Below, piece by piece: positions 1 to 11,870 of a stretch of 64,000 bases of DNA (position 1 is its first letter; every line of letters begins with the position of its first letter). A program made the position numbers and the translations under genes. Under the pieces are notes generated by a model, which had not been told where the DNA came from, searched no databases, and saw only the letters and a program-made list of their open reading frames with translations. The stretch is taken from contig BSBM01001138.1 in assembly GCA_027924585.1 (NCBI GenBank), forward strand, positions 7,178,001-7,242,000, written 5' to 3'. Origin of the DNA: Larix kaempferi. Lineage: Eukaryota; Streptophyta; Pinopsida; Pinales; Pinaceae.

Positions 1-499
1 TTACAAATAATATATCTATACAATACTATAGTTGCATAAATAACTTATAATAATTATCTTTCATTTAAAAATAAAGTGACTATATAATATAGTCCTTAGG
101 ATGGGGAAGCTTAATTTTTTTAAAGGCCTAAAGATAGTACTTTGGCACCTGATGATTTTAGTTAAGGTAATTATAATAATTAAGATAAGGGCTTAATCCA
201 AGTAGGTCAACTTTTGCACTAAAAAATAAGCCCCCTATTTGGTAATCAGTCCTTAATAACTTGTCCTCCATGGCTTCCTAACCGACAACCTCCCCCTCGT
301 GAATTCATTGCCTCGTCGTTTAGTCACGTCCAAAACCTTCAATATCCTAGGTCTATAATCCACCATTATAACATAGGAAATAAATAACAACACCTACAAT
401 GTTTACTAGTGGGGACTTGGCCTTGAGCTCCTAACCAGAAACAAGTACATAGTTACATATCTGATTACAAAAGTATAGAGGTAAAAGAGGGATGTTACA
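1..499. other. No recognisable gene or element
   Basis: AT-rich sequence with no long open frame and no domain I can recognise. Reverse transcriptase similarity of the downstream gypsy copy starts only at about 500, so this stretch is either unrelated flank or the decayed upstream part (gag/protease) of that element. Confidence 0.5.
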
Positions 500-1190
500 A
501 ATTTTCATGATCTAAATCTTGCATGTCCAAAGGACAACTTCTCAACTCCATTGATCGCCTAGATTGTTGACTCTTGCACAAGACACTAAATTATGTCCTT
601 CATAGATGGATTTTTCAGGTACAACCAGATCCAGATTCATAAAGAGGATTAGTACAAAACCGCTTTCACCACCCCATGGGGCACTTTTTCTTACCGAGTC
701 ATGCCATTTGGGTTCAGGAATGCTAGAGCCACATTTTATTGATCCATGAATTTTTTTTTTCATGACTTGGTTCACATCATCCTTGTGTACTTAGATGGCC
801 TCACCACTCGATCCAAGAAACGATCTCATCACTTCAAGGACCTTTAGCAAGTATTCCTTCGATGTTGTAAATATAACATTCGCTCGAATCCTTTCGAATG
901 CATTTTTTGTGTTCCTACTAGCTGTTTACTGGGATTAGTCATTTCCAAAAGGGGGTCACCATCAATCCCTTGAAGGTCCAATCCATTACCGACCTTCCAC
1001 CACCATGAACTTTGTGCCAACTGCAGAGTCTCCAAGACAAGGACAACTTATTTCAATGATTTATCATGTATTACACTACGAAATTTCTTGGATTCTTTTG
1101 CTTGGTTCGCACCAACGCTCCTTTTGTTTGGTACAAGCAAGTGCAAGCCGCTTTTGATGCATTAAAATAAGCTTTGTCTCCACTCCATTT
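500..1190 (+). pseudogene. Gypsy reverse transcriptase remnant
   Basis: Conceptual translation over at least two frames gives ACPKDNFSTPLI, then FIDGFFRYNQIQIH, KTAFTTPWGTFSYRVMPFG and NARATF. These are the palm blocks of gypsy RT. The catalytic box reads VYLDG instead of the usual YLDD, so the last aspartate is lost. Stops interrupt it (for example after HKED). The fingers region upstream is missing. RT makes cDNA from the element RNA; this copy cannot be active. The corresponding better-preserved domain is in copy 2 at 36461-37338 on the minus strand. Confidence 0.75.
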
Positions 1191-1199
1191 ATATCTCCA

Positions 1200-1560
1200 C
1201 CATACTTTACAAAGGAATTTATCCTTTACATTTCGACATCCTAATATGTCGTTTCTAGAGTACTAGTCCAATAGGACATTGCTCATCCAGATCACGTGAT
1301 CTACTATGTTAGTTAGAACCTATCCGACCCACCCCAGCTTCGATCCCTGAATGAAGAAAAAATGGCCATAGGCATTGTTTTTTCGGTTCTGAAGTTGCGC
1401 CGCTATATTCTTCTGACCCAAACCTAAGTTGTAGCTGACCCAAACCCTATGATATATCTCTTGAGTCATTGCCTTCTATAAGGCCACATCGCTAAATGGA
1501 TCGTTATCGTTCACGAGTATGATCTCGATTTCATCACGCCTAAAAGTACCAAGGCATTGG
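1200..1560 (+). pseudogene. Gypsy RNase H remnant
   Basis: Lies between RT and integrase where gypsy RNase H belongs. Translation is broken by several stops and frameshifts, but fragments resemble copy 2's RNase H at 35897-36418, such as the stretch around the EKxALA / FRHYIL region. The assignment rests mainly on position and short similarity, so confidence is moderate. Confidence 0.45.
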
Positions 1561-1679
1561 ATTTGGCTCAGCTCATCGCATAATTTCCATCTTTGTCTGC
1601 TACAACCTCGATCACCATTGAATTTACAGATAAACATGTGTTCACCATTTCCCTTGAATATGTGTGGTATGCAGATATT

Positions 1680-2900
1680 CTTGTTTACCTGGGCACTCAG
1701 AATTTCTATCCTCACCTTAGTCATGACAAAAAACATCGCATCCATCACCAAGCTCATCGACATCTCCTCATTGGATATGTCCTCTACCAACGCAATGTTG
1801 ACACCATTATGAGGTGATTCCTCACTCACGATCAGGCCAAAACGGTCCTTAATGACTTCCACATTAGAGCTTGTGGTGGACATCTCTCTAAGATGGCCAC
1901 TACCCAAAAAATCATCCACGTCGGTTATTTTTGGCCGATCCTTTTTACTAATTGTATTACGGCAGTCAAGCACTGTCGCAATTTCCAACTCTTTTCCCCT
2001 AAGGCAAGGACACCTCCCGCATCGCTTCATCCAGTTGCTACCATTGGTCCCTTCTTCAAGTGGGCCATTGATTTTATGGAGTGCAACCCTACTTCGGATA
2101 GCAACCACAAGTACATCGTTGTAGTAGTTAATTATTTTACCAAATGCGGTGAAGCCGTGCCTACATTTAATTGCCTCGCCGTGGTAGTAGTGCAATTTTT
2201 ATTCAACCATGTTATTTCTTGTTTCTGTGTCCCCCACCATCTTGCGTCCGATCATGGTAAACATTTTGAAGACACATTCTAGAAATATCTCTTGAACCTT
2301 TTTATATTTGAGCATCATTACTCTTCATCATATTATTTGAAGGAAAATGGACAGGTTGAGGTCATTAATAATATCCTCAAAACCATGCTCCATAGGATGG
2401 TGGATAAACACAAATCCAATTGGAACCACATGATTTTTCCAGCCTTATGGGCCTATCAAATATCTACCAAAACCATGACCGATTTCACACCTTTTCATTT
2501 GGTTCATAGAGTGGAATTGGTCCTTCCAATTGAATGTCATGTCCCATCCCTGCACATTTACATCGAACTCCTTATGTATACCCCCCCTTTAGAACAATGC
2601 TTTCTTATGATTAAAAAAGTGGATGAGGATCATTGCACTGCTATCCAGATGATCAAAGATGCCAAGCATCGGTCAAAATCCCATTATGATGTGCACGTAC
2701 GTCCACATACCTTTAAGGAAGGGGACGTGGTCCTCATCTATGATCAATCCCATGACAAGCTTGGGTAAGGAAAGTTTGAACCCATGTGGTATGGTCCATA
2801 TGTTGTTGAACATTGTCTTGGCAAGGGGGCATACCTCCTTTCGATTCTAAAGGTCACCTCTTGAAAAACTCCCACAATGGGTTGCACCTCATGACATTTT
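1680..2900 (+). pseudogene. Gypsy integrase, broken
   Basis: The HHCC zinc-binding segment is recognisable up to the ACGGHLSKMATTQKI region. The catalytic core follows, with the three acidic residues visible in WAIDFMECNPTS, LASDHGKHF and NGQVEVINN. The C-terminal part has TDFTPFHLVH, LPIECHVPS and the GPY-like end EPMWYGPYVVE. Stops near 1817, 2281 and 2766 and small frameshifts split it. Integrase would insert cDNA into the host genome. The second RNase H follows it closely (3009). It matches the integrase of copy 4 (58644-59800, minus) segment by segment. Confidence 0.8.
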
Positions 2901-3008
2901 ATGCCTGATTTGACCAAACCCTTTGTTTGATTGTAATATAATTTTCACCCTTTTTTTACACCTTTTTTATGCAAGAGCCTCATGGTTTATTTCCATGATT
3001 GATGATAG

Positions 3009-3437
3009 ATGGAAATTTTTTCCACTATTCATGTCGGCTTCACCGACAACACAAGTAGATGGTTTATGAATCTTTCCTCATCTACATGGGTATTATACTC
3101 CCCTTTGTTTGAATTAATCCATATCGACAAAGTGTGCATTGGTGCACCCACCAATAACAAAGCAGAATACGATGTCGTGATCGATATTTTGAACTCTGCT
3201 CTCAATCTAAGTATATGTCACCTTTTTTTTCTTCTAGATTCCCATCTACTTGTCTCCTACTTGAAAAATTATTATCGGGTACACGATCCATGCCTCTTTA
3301 GAAAATTCTTGTGTGCTAGACAATTGGTTAGACATTTTGAGTTCATTTCATTCATGCATGTCCCAAGATGTTTCAATAGTGTCGCAAACCAAATGGCCAA
3401 TGACATCCTAGAGTGGCACATCAATAAAAAAAGATAG
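3009..3437 (+). pseudogene. Second (archaeal-type) RNase H domain, aRNH, downstream of integrase
   Basis: Open for 142 codons. RNase H landmarks are in order: GFTDNTSR (first acidic residue), TNNKAEYDVVID (glutamate), FLLDSHLLVSYL (aspartate), then VPRCFNS...ANDILEWHI, where the N..AD motif normally gives the last acidic residue. This is distinct from the RNase H fused to RT at about 1200-1560. Dual RNase H is known from the plant Tat lineage, where the extra copy is thought to assist polypurine-primer processing (family knowledge). Here it sits after INT. A homologous, broken domain occupies the same place in copy 4 (58094-58490, minus). Confidence 0.75.
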
Positions 3438-3989
3438 GAAATAAATCATCCACATCCATAATCATAAAATTTTGCATTCACATGTAAATAAACATCACAT
3501 AAGTATCATCACATAAAAAAATAAGAGGCTTATATAAACCCATAAAAAGTGCATCCACGTGCATATGTATATAATGTCATATCATACTCAAAAAATTATA
3601 TTCATGTCTACATGGAGTATCCCCAACAAATTCCTCGAAAATAATAATGAGTACATTGATAAAAATTCTCCATGCTCATAACATTTGGGGGAAACTCAAC
3701 TAGCTGCCAACTAGTCATATGAGTCATCTGCATCCTCCTCTATCCCCTAATTAGTGCTCTCATCATCATCTAGGGGCACATCACCCTGCACCATCACTCT
3801 GATAGAATCAACAACCAAGGCGATCTGTTGCATGAGGGATCTCTAATCGGGAGGATCCTGGTAGCATATAACAATCAAATCATCATCCAGGTACTACCAA
3901 TCATCGTCAATGAATCCCTCAAATAGTTGATCCATGATGAGTTGTAGTGACCCAGTGTAACCTTAGTTCCCTGGTGTGGTCAATTCCCA

Positions 3990-5010
3990 CAGGATTAGGG
4001 ATCTATGGCCTCAACCCTCCCTCTGCATCAATGATATCATGTTGGAGGTAGCGGCCCCACATCTGCACAAAAATATGACTAGTCATCAATATCGATATCA
4101 TATATAAATCCTAGATACCATCTATGCTAGAAGTATAAACATGATTGTACATCAAAAATAAATGCATACATACCATCAAGCCCCCATGCCTGGCCTGGAG
4201 GACAAGGTAACTTAAGGTCCCCGCTGTAGTCCATGACGGCATAAGGGTAGTGTTCAGTCACAACAAGCAGTTGATGCCACTGGGTAAACAACTCTCAAGT
4301 GACGAATGTGCTCACTAAGCCACCTCCCTCCATAATCATCATTTCACACCATTGTTGCATCCTTGCATCATGCACTAGTACATGCAGTCACAGTGTCAGT
4401 ACCCGCTCGAAAAAGAATGAATAGAGGAACGATGGAAAAAAGAAGTCACCTCCCAGCTAGCTCACTTGGTTCAGTGCCCACCAAAATACAATTAGGTACA
4501 TATGACCCCATCTGAAATAAGTGCTAGCAAGTACCCTCTCTACTAGAAGCATCGGTCCACCTGAGATATTGTGCCACCCACTAGATCCTAGTACCTGTAC
4601 CACCACTGTCATAATCGCTCGAGTCTCAAGACTCTCAATGTCACATAACATAATGGAGGAAGAATGGACCTCTGCAGACACATAACAGTTACAATCAAGT
4701 ATGTCATACATCGAAACATCTCGTGGACCTTTTGGCAAAGTATCCCCAATAACCCCTAGCATCGGAAGTTTGGTCACGAAGTACACATCCTAGAAGGTGA
4801 GCTCCAATCGCTCACCCTGTACCATAAATACCTCTGCATCACGGTCCCAAAACTCTATCATCTTATTTGGGAGCATCTTTGCACTACGCATTGGTGGGTT
4901 CTTAATGAACTTGAGAAGCCCATGTCTCATCAACCTATCCTTTATAGCTTGGTCACCATCGATCTCCTGTCAAATATCACCCATGTCACTCTCTTTCCAG
5001 TTGATCTGAT
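3990..5010 (-). pseudogene. Antisense plant-mobile-domain-like ORF with one intron (copy 1)
   Basis: Runs opposite to pol, just downstream of aRNH. Minus-strand translation from about 5010 gives HGLLKFIKNPPMR, then MIEFWDRDAEVFMVQGERL, DVYFVTKLPMLGVIGD, SFFFERVLTL, DARMQQW and EHYPYAVMDYSGD. This hydrophobic and aromatic skeleton matches the plant mobile domain (PMD) family as I remember it. The longest single open piece is 4457-4786. An apparent phase-1 GT-AG intron occupies 4063-4173 (GTATGT donor, GTGCAG acceptor), followed by an exon starting DVGPLPP. Stops and frameshifts make it a pseudogene here. An equivalent ORF with an intron at the same site is in copy 4. The PMD assignment needs a profile search; the antisense, spliced nature is read directly. 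Confidence 0.6.
4063..4173 (-). other. Putative intron in the antisense ORF, copy 1
   Basis: 111 nt on the minus strand, donor GTATGT, acceptor TTTGTGCAG. Joins G and AT into Asp before VGPLPP, the same position and phase as in copy 4. Confidence 0.6.
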
Positions 5011-7752
5011 TCATCCTGCATGTCCACAAATCATCCAGATAAGTTTTTATGAGAAAATCACATTTTTTCCCCTAGGTTGTAACTTTTTTGAAAAAATAGG
5101 TGAATTGGGTCGCAGTTTTATTAAGAAAAAGGTGACATGGGTCACACTTGTTCGGTACGCATGTTTAGCACTTATCCTATAGATAGGCGTAACCCAGGTC
5201 ATGACTATCTCCTTAAAAGTGCAACCTAGGTTGCACCTTTTCCCTTGAAAGGTGTGACCCAGTCTCGAAACCCTCATGAGTTTCACTAGGGTCCCATGGA
5301 TGCCTAAAAAAAAGTACAAAATGAAAGCTAAAGGTGAGAGAAGTTACCTGGAAGTCGTAGAACTCGAATATGACGGTCCAATTGGAATAAATCATCACTT
5401 CTTTCCCAGGTCCCTCCACAGAATATCAACAATGCATAGTGAAAATGAAATGTGGTAAGTGGGACCCTCCCTTTTTTATAGGGAAGTTGGTCCATACCTT
5501 CTTTTGACTACTTCAAGGTCCTCCGTTGTTCATTTTTCACATCATTCACATCATCCAAATCATAATTATGTGCTATCCTGGTCTATGGGGAGCATTTCTA
5601 ATGACCACTCAAGTTTTTTCAAGTTGTTTTTGGGCCCTCATTGTTTTGCATGCCATCATGAAACCCATTTTATTTGCATATCTATATACTACATTCGAGT
5701 TTCAAATGCACATTTATGCCCGAGTATCCTTATTTTATGTATAGATACAGGTTATGGCAGTGTTTATTCATTCCCTGTGACGAACTCCCCTACATGTATA
5801 ACAACTTAAACTAACATATAGGTAATCTTCCCCATGTAATATTTTATGCATGGCTCTTATTTTACCTCGTTTACGCCTATAGGACCCCCCTCTTCCTGCA
5901 TAAGTGGCCTAGCCCATCCATCTTTGCATTCACTCTTACTTGGTATTAGAGCCTACCTTTACATGGGTGACCATTTAGTACCCTATGTTATTTGGCACCC
6001 ATGTCGTCGCAATTTCCAAAGGTTTGGGAGTCCTTGTAGTCTTTGAGTCACATCAAATTGCATATTACTCTGTTATAAACACTCATTGGCCTACCCAACA
6101 TAATCCCACATTTATTTTCACTAATTGCATTTTGATGATCAACATTGAACATTCACGATCCCACCGCTCCATTCATACTGCAAAAATTGACATTATTATG
6201 CCACCATTCATCACCCCGCAAGGAGGTTACCATAAGTCTCCTACACCCCATCAAAGCTATCACCTATCATCACTTTTCCATTTGATTTGAACCATTTGAT
6301 CAATTCATTAGACACTTACCTTCTTGCCTATATTTTTATCTCATAGAGGTTGCTTTCCACCTCGGCAACCATTATACAACGGTGCTTTTATGAAACCCCT
6401 ATTTCCATATTTCCACACATCTAGGAAGACATGATTATGAAGTATAACTCCACAACCTCTCTTTGGTGCATTACACACTAGAGAAACCATTTAAAAATGG
6501 TGCTCCTCAACACCCCTACAAATCACATATAGTCCATATTTACGGCAACATTCCCAGTTGCCTTTGTTTAGAGTATTTTGCGATGAGTCACCCTTGGAGT
6601 CAATCTGATACCATGTATTTCCACAGTCCTATATCAGACCCCACCCTGATTTTATCCCATTATAGTCATACTCCCTTGTATTCCAAGTTGTGTCTCTCCA
6701 CAAGGTCAGTTTCACGTATGCTACCAGGTTAGCCATGTCTTCATACTCCGAGCAAATGAAGTTTGAGTCCATATCACTCATTTTCCCTCTTATCCACCAA
6801 AAGTGTCTCATTCTCATGTCTAGTTATATCACTCTTTGGTTGTATCCCTCATGCTGTCAAGGAAACATCATTGCCTTCATGGTTATAGGTATCCCTTTGT
6901 CAACATCAACGCATTTGTTCCATAGAATAGACCCAGAGGTCCATGTACCTTGGCCTCATAAACCTCATTAATGATCCACTTGAACCACCTAAAGGGAGAC
7001 CTCATTGCCCCTTAGGACGATTTTTTTTATCATGTGCTCATCATCAGTTAAATCATCACACAGATGAGATTTATACAAGGTATTGGTTCTTTCATCATTT
7101 GGTTGAATACCCCGGTTGTCCTTTGACTCTAGCACATTAGTGAGTTTATCGAGAACCCTTACATCATTATGTTCCCTGTGATATCCAAGTTGCGTTGGTG
7201 ACAGTGATAGGAATCCCTTCAATCATACATTTCCTAGTGTATCCAGTTTCAGATTTAGTTCATTTTACCTGCGAGTTTCAGACTCTCAACATTTGAGTCC
7301 TTTTAGTTGTTGGAAACCTTTATATCCAACAAAGCATCAGATATTGTGATCTTGCATTCTTCATGAATGCCATTGTTCCAGTCTCTTTTCTTTAGATCAA
7401 CTATGGTTGGACCATGTTTACAGTCCAGTTTGTCCAGTATATAATTGGACACTAATATTTTACACAACAGTCATCTATGTATTGATTATACCCCTCTGGG
7501 CCTAGATCCACTTTATTGAGACATTGATATGAGCATGGGAATTCCCAACTCAACCATATAATCTAGATTATATGTACCTCATCCATGTTGAGTGTTGTAT
7601 ATGCAGGTAAGGGCCCTTGTAGTCCTGGAAAAGTACATGCTTCCTCCGACATAGTCTCTTTTCTCTATGCCACCATCACATTTATCTCCTGGAAATGAAA
7701 GGTCCTATTCCATGTATATAGGCCATACGATGAACTCCTAACCTTGCATATC
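5011..7752 (+). other. 3' untranslated region of gypsy copy 1
   Basis: No domain recognised on either strand. Open frames here are short and lack family signatures. Position between the antisense ORF and the polypurine tract/LTR makes this the long 3' UTR of copy 1. The minus-strand stretch 5213-5440 would be the 5' leader or promoter of the antisense ORF (inference). Confidence 0.45.
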
Positions 7753-7762
7753 AGGGGCAATC
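7753..7762 (+). promoter_or_regulatory. Polypurine tract of gypsy copy 1
   Basis: Sequence AGGGGCAATC directly before the LTR start TGTTAACACC. The same GGGGCAATC-TGTTA junction occurs on the minus strand at the copy 4 3' LTR (54311-54324 next to 54310), which supports both calls. The tract primes plus-strand DNA synthesis in LTR elements. Confidence 0.6.
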
Positions 7763-8602
7763 TGTTAACACCAAAATTTGTACACACCTTGCACACCACC
7801 TAGCCTCATCAAACCTATATGTCATTAACCACATTTGTTTCTGTCACATGGACCTTCACTTATCCAAAATATCTAAGTCGAGTATAAAGGGCTATTTTAA
7901 ATATTAAATTGACTCATATTTCCCAAATGACATTTTGGATATTTTCCTTTTCACAAAAATGAAACTTGGCACTTGCCCAAAAGATGGATGAGGATCCCAA
8001 AAAGCAAGGAGAAAGAAAAAGAAACTCCAAAAAATAAAGAAAAAATAAAGAAAAAAAGAAAAATCTAAACTTGAACCTTATCTCTCCATCCTACCTATGG
8101 TGCCTATATAATGACCAAGAAGGCCCCCCATTTACATAGAACCTCTCCACTCATTTCCTACACCGTTACTAATCTGAAATCTCCCTTTGATATATGAAAC
8201 TCCCTTGAGCATTCATATTTCACCCCCTGGATATATACACCTTGTGACGAGTGGATGGAGGACATCGGGTTGTTAGGAGACGAGGAGCATCCTTCTTCAT
8301 ACAGATGCAGGGGCCCTTGTCACTACTACTATGAGGTAACCCTTGGTTCATGTATAACCCATTCTTTTAATGAAAAGAAAATCATTCTTTGCTTCGTCCA
8401 ATACATGTGTTAAAGAATGCATATGATGTTAGTTTAGTTTTACTTTATTGTTCTTAATATTGTTTACTTGCATGCTTAGTGTAGTTTTTAAATTATTTTT
8501 GTTAGTTGTCATATTTTTCTTCCTTGAACGTCTACTGAGGTTTCCATAAACCTTGGAAGGTTCCTTTTGGAAAATTCTGGTTTGGAAAAACTAGTAACAA
8601 CA
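7763..8602 (+). repeat. 3' LTR of gypsy copy 1
   Basis: Starts TGTTAACACCAAAATTTG, close to the minus-strand LTR start TGTTACACCAAAATCTCG of copy 2 (43884-44857). A TATA-like box (TATATAAT) lies at 8105-8112. The end is placed at ACAACA (8597-8602); GTAACA at 8599 is an alternative. No target duplication can be tested because the 5' end is outside or lost. The 3' half is not obviously similar to the other LTRs, so it belongs to a diverged subfamily or the end is misplaced. Confidence 0.5.
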
Positions 8603-8669
8603 AAAAAATATATCAGTAAGCCTGAGAAGAGTATTCCATTTGTAGGCCGTTAGCTAAATAAGGATCAAC

Positions 8670-9338
8670 TGGAATGTGGTCCCAGGTCTAGCTCAATGAT
8701 AGTGTCATCGAATCCTTCCCACAAATGCCAAGTTCTTTCACCAACCTATAGTCCCATCTTAGAAAGTTGGTCTGCCAACATATCCTTTCCCTGTATATAT
8801 GTTGAAATGATATGTCCTAAAATAAGATTCCTATTCTGATGATTTCTTCATATAAAGGCTTGAGCATGATGTTCTTTGGAGGTATTTTCATTTTTAACTA
8901 ACCTATAACCAGCATAGAAACCCCAAATATTTGGAGCTTCAGAACCCCTTTTGAGAAATCCAAAAGCATAACTAACTTGAGAGCCATCAGTTCATCTCGA
9001 TTGTTGTTACTCCTCCCAATTCCATATGCAAATTTGTACCAATGAGTATCATATAAGAATACATTCCCCTTGTCTCCTCCCATGCCAGGTCTACCTTGGG
9101 AGGTGCCATCGAAACAGGCCCAACAACCAAATTTGTCTATAATCTCCTCAATCACCCTTCTCTGCTTCGAAGGACCAATAGGCTGTGGAAAATGATCCAA
9201 CATGGCTAAAAAAATATCTACATATACCTCTAGGGGGGTATGTATATCCTGAAAAGTGATCTTATTCCTGGCCAACCATACCCCCCATATCATGAGAGTT
9301 AGTAGTTCCCTGTAATCAGAGAAAGCTGCATTATTCAT
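8670..9338 (-). pseudogene. LINE A ORF2 C-terminal RNase H domain
   Basis: The open part 8898-9338 holds WGVWLARNKITF (the common bridge from the zf-RVT region), WACFDGTSQGRPGMGG with the first catalytic aspartate, NNNRDELMALKLV with the glutamate, then the domain continues past a stop into MLADQLSKMGL near 8750. This is the RNase H domain common at the end of plant L1 ORF2. The RNase H would remove RNA from the cDNA hybrid. One stop and one frameshift break it. Confidence 0.75.
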
Positions 9339-9356
9339 CCATGCATGTACAGCTTC

Positions 9357-9803
9357 CTAGAGACCAATACCATTCCATATGAAGAGTATACCTTTTACAT
9401 GTGAAACATGGTTCCACATACTAACAATGTAAGGGCAGGAAACAAAGACATGATTTATATTTTCAGATTCTTCATTGTAGAGAGGACACCTGCTCAGACC
9501 ACAACCAAAATGTTTTACCAGATTATCCCATACTCTGACCTTACGAAATAGTACCATCCATAGAAACAATTTGTCCTTGAGAGGACACTGAAGTTTCCAA
9601 ATCACTTGTGTCCACCAATCAGGCTCAAGTAAATCTTCCTCTTCTTGGATCACCATATAACCCAAACTAAGCACATAATTACCACCAGCAACATTCCTAG
9701 ACCATAGCAAGTTATCCTCTTTTTCCTTCAGCCTTATGTGACTTCCATGTAGATATTTTGTGTACCTCTCCCACATAATCCTTTCTTCTTCCATGAATCC
9801 CAA
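9357..9803 (-). pseudogene. LINE A ORF2 zinc-binding (zf-RVT) region
   Basis: Open for 148 codons. WKLQCPLKDKLFLWMVL and VWDNLV, then a cysteine/histidine cluster CPLYNEESENINHVFVSC, are the hallmark of the zinc-binding reverse-transcriptase region located between RT and RNase H in plant LINEs. It lies directly upstream of the RNase H piece with only a short gap, consistent with one former ORF2. Confidence 0.8.
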
Positions 9804-10499
9804 ATCATATACTGAAAACCATTATTGTCTCAAAGGAGTAAAATTATGAAGATCCTATATCTAAATCAAAAAGATGAAACTCCTTTACATAAGAGATTCT
9901 ACCATCACCTTAGGGAGTTTGTAAAATTATGTGCATCAAATCCAAGGATCCTGACCTAACCTAACTCTTCACCCATTGCCTATATCCCATGCACTCCAAT
10001 CCCCTATCACCGCATAATCCAATATCAAAGGATTCCATGTGATGGAAACATTCCCTAAGGAATTTTCTCTTGATCTAAACCATTCTTAAATAGTGAGGTG
10101 GGGAATGTATTTCTGGTGGACTACTTTAACCCAAAACCCTTCTCTTTTTAGGACTCTCCAAACACCCTTTCCTGCTAAATCTCTGGAAAAACATGAATGA
10201 TGCTTCAAACCCCACCCCCCTAACTCTTTTGGGAGAGTTATCTTTTTCCAATATACCCAAGGATATATATATGCTTTCTCTTCAAACTTCCCTCTCCATT
10301 AAAAATTGAAACACATCTTCCTTATGCAATCCATGGTACCTGTAGGGACAAAAGATAAGGATACCCACTAAATAGGTAAAGGCTCTAGAACAGACTTCAT
10401 CATAACTAATCTACCTCCCCTTGATAACCACTTATTACACTAGAGGTGTAGCATCTTCTAAATTTTTTTGATGAGGCATACCTAATCCTTTTGGAGATA

Positions 10500-11870
10500 G
10501 TCATTAGGCTTGATAGAAAATCCAAAGTACTTTAAACCCATTAATGTCAACTAGAGAAAAATCAAATTGAGTTTCTATCTAGTCAACCACCTCTTGATCA
10601 GGATTCATATAGGAAAAAGTAGATTTTCTTAAATTGTACATCGACCTGTAACTTCAATAAAGAAAAATAGTATGTTTTTTAACTTAGCAATATCCCTTCT
10701 GGATCCATAAAAAAATAACAAGATACCATGTACAAAAAACAAATGAGAAATAACAACATTTCCACCTATCGTTATCCCCTTAAGAGTCCCATTCGATCTA
10801 GGATGGAGAATAGCTCTACTTAGGCCTTCCACTATCAGTAAAAAGAGAAGTGGAGCTAGAGGAAACCCTTGCTTCGAGCCTCTCCCGAGACTAAAAAAAA
10901 ATTGAAGTTGCACCAATAAATAAGACTGCAAAAGACATTGATTGAATGCAGGAGAGGATCCAATTAACAATAGATAGATCAAAACCAACCTATAGTAGAA
11001 AAAGTCTAAGATAAGTCCGATTGACCTGGTCATATGCTTTGGAGAGGTAAAATTTAATAATGATTGTAGGTAAGTGCTTCATCTTAACTATGTGTACATA
11101 TTCCCAGCCAATCCCTATTGCATCATGTATCTGGCATCCTTTTAAAAATGAAAACTATTTAGAGGAGATGGTCGTGGATAAGATACCCCTAATCCTGTTT
11201 GCAATAATCTTGGCAATAAGTTTATATATGCAATTACACAATGTGATGGGTTTGAAAACCTCCATATTGACGACCCTGTCATATTTTGGGATGAGTGTTA
11301 TAAAAGTAGAATTGAAGGTCGTTAAGAGTCTACCTATGATCCTAGATTCCTCTATAACAACCAATAGATCCACCTCAAATAATTCGATGAAACTAGAGAA
11401 AAATTCCATTGGCCACCCATCAGGGCCAAGGCTTTTGTCTTTTGCATTGAATGAACAATCTCTTTAAGTTCTTCCAGAGACACCTCCTCTTAAAGTGATA
11501 AATTCTACTTCTCACTAAGAAAAGAAGGATAATGTGCTATAAGGTTCAAAATCGAAGCTATAAGGGCCCTATATTCTTCCTTGAACAGATTATTGAAATG
11601 ATTCACTCCAACACTAGCCATATCCCTGAAACCAGTCACTAGATTACCATCATCATCTTCAATCTGCCATAGATTATTAGTATTATTCCTGTGATTGTAA
11701 AAATTATGAAAATATATAGAATTGGCATCTCCTTTTTGGAGCCACATAGCCCTACTTTTTAGTATGATGGATGCATCTTCCTCATTTAATATTTTTTGTT
11801 CTCCTAGACTCCAGATCCACAATGACTCTTTTTTTATCAAAAGATTAGAAGCTTTCAGGATTTCCCTCAT
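10500..11870 (-). pseudogene. LINE A ORF2 reverse transcriptase, broken
   Basis: Pieces in order on the minus strand: 11505-11870 (GDANSIYFHN), 11155-11409 (TFNSTFITLIPKYD, KPITLCNCIYKLIAKII) and 10629-11033 (GSKQGFPLAPLLFLLIVEGL, HLFFVHGILLF). These are LINE RT blocks 0 to 5. The active-site box normally ending in a double aspartate reads FVHG, so catalysis is lost. The segment 9804-10500 between RT and zf-RVT holds only short broken frames, taken as the decayed thumb region. Confidence 0.8.

Larger units (their letters stand above)
500..8602 (+). mobile_element. Ty3/gypsy retrotransposon copy 1, 5'-truncated, decayed
   Basis: Seen in order on the plus strand: RT remnant (500-1190), RNase H remnant (about 1200-1560), integrase (about 1680-2900) and a second RNase H (3009-3437). 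These are followed by a minus-strand plant-mobile-domain-like ORF (about 3990-5010), a long 3' UTR, a polypurine tract and an LTR starting at 7763. Gag, protease and the 5' LTR are absent. Frameshifts and stops occur throughout, so it is dead. Domain order RT-RNH-INT is diagnostic of Ty3/gypsy; the extra RNase H points to the Tat-type dual-RNase-H group (inference). The gene order matches copy 4 at 53323-61032. The 3' boundary at 8602 is the least certain coordinate. Confidence 0.7.

Noticed and set aside
1476-2195. Minus-strand 239-codon frame
   Set aside because: Lies antisense to the integrase of gypsy copy 1, which explains the sequence on the plus strand with conserved motifs.
5047-5458. 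Overlapping short frames on both strands near 5.2 kb
   Set aside because: None continues the antisense PMD-like reading or matches a domain; treated as 3' UTR.
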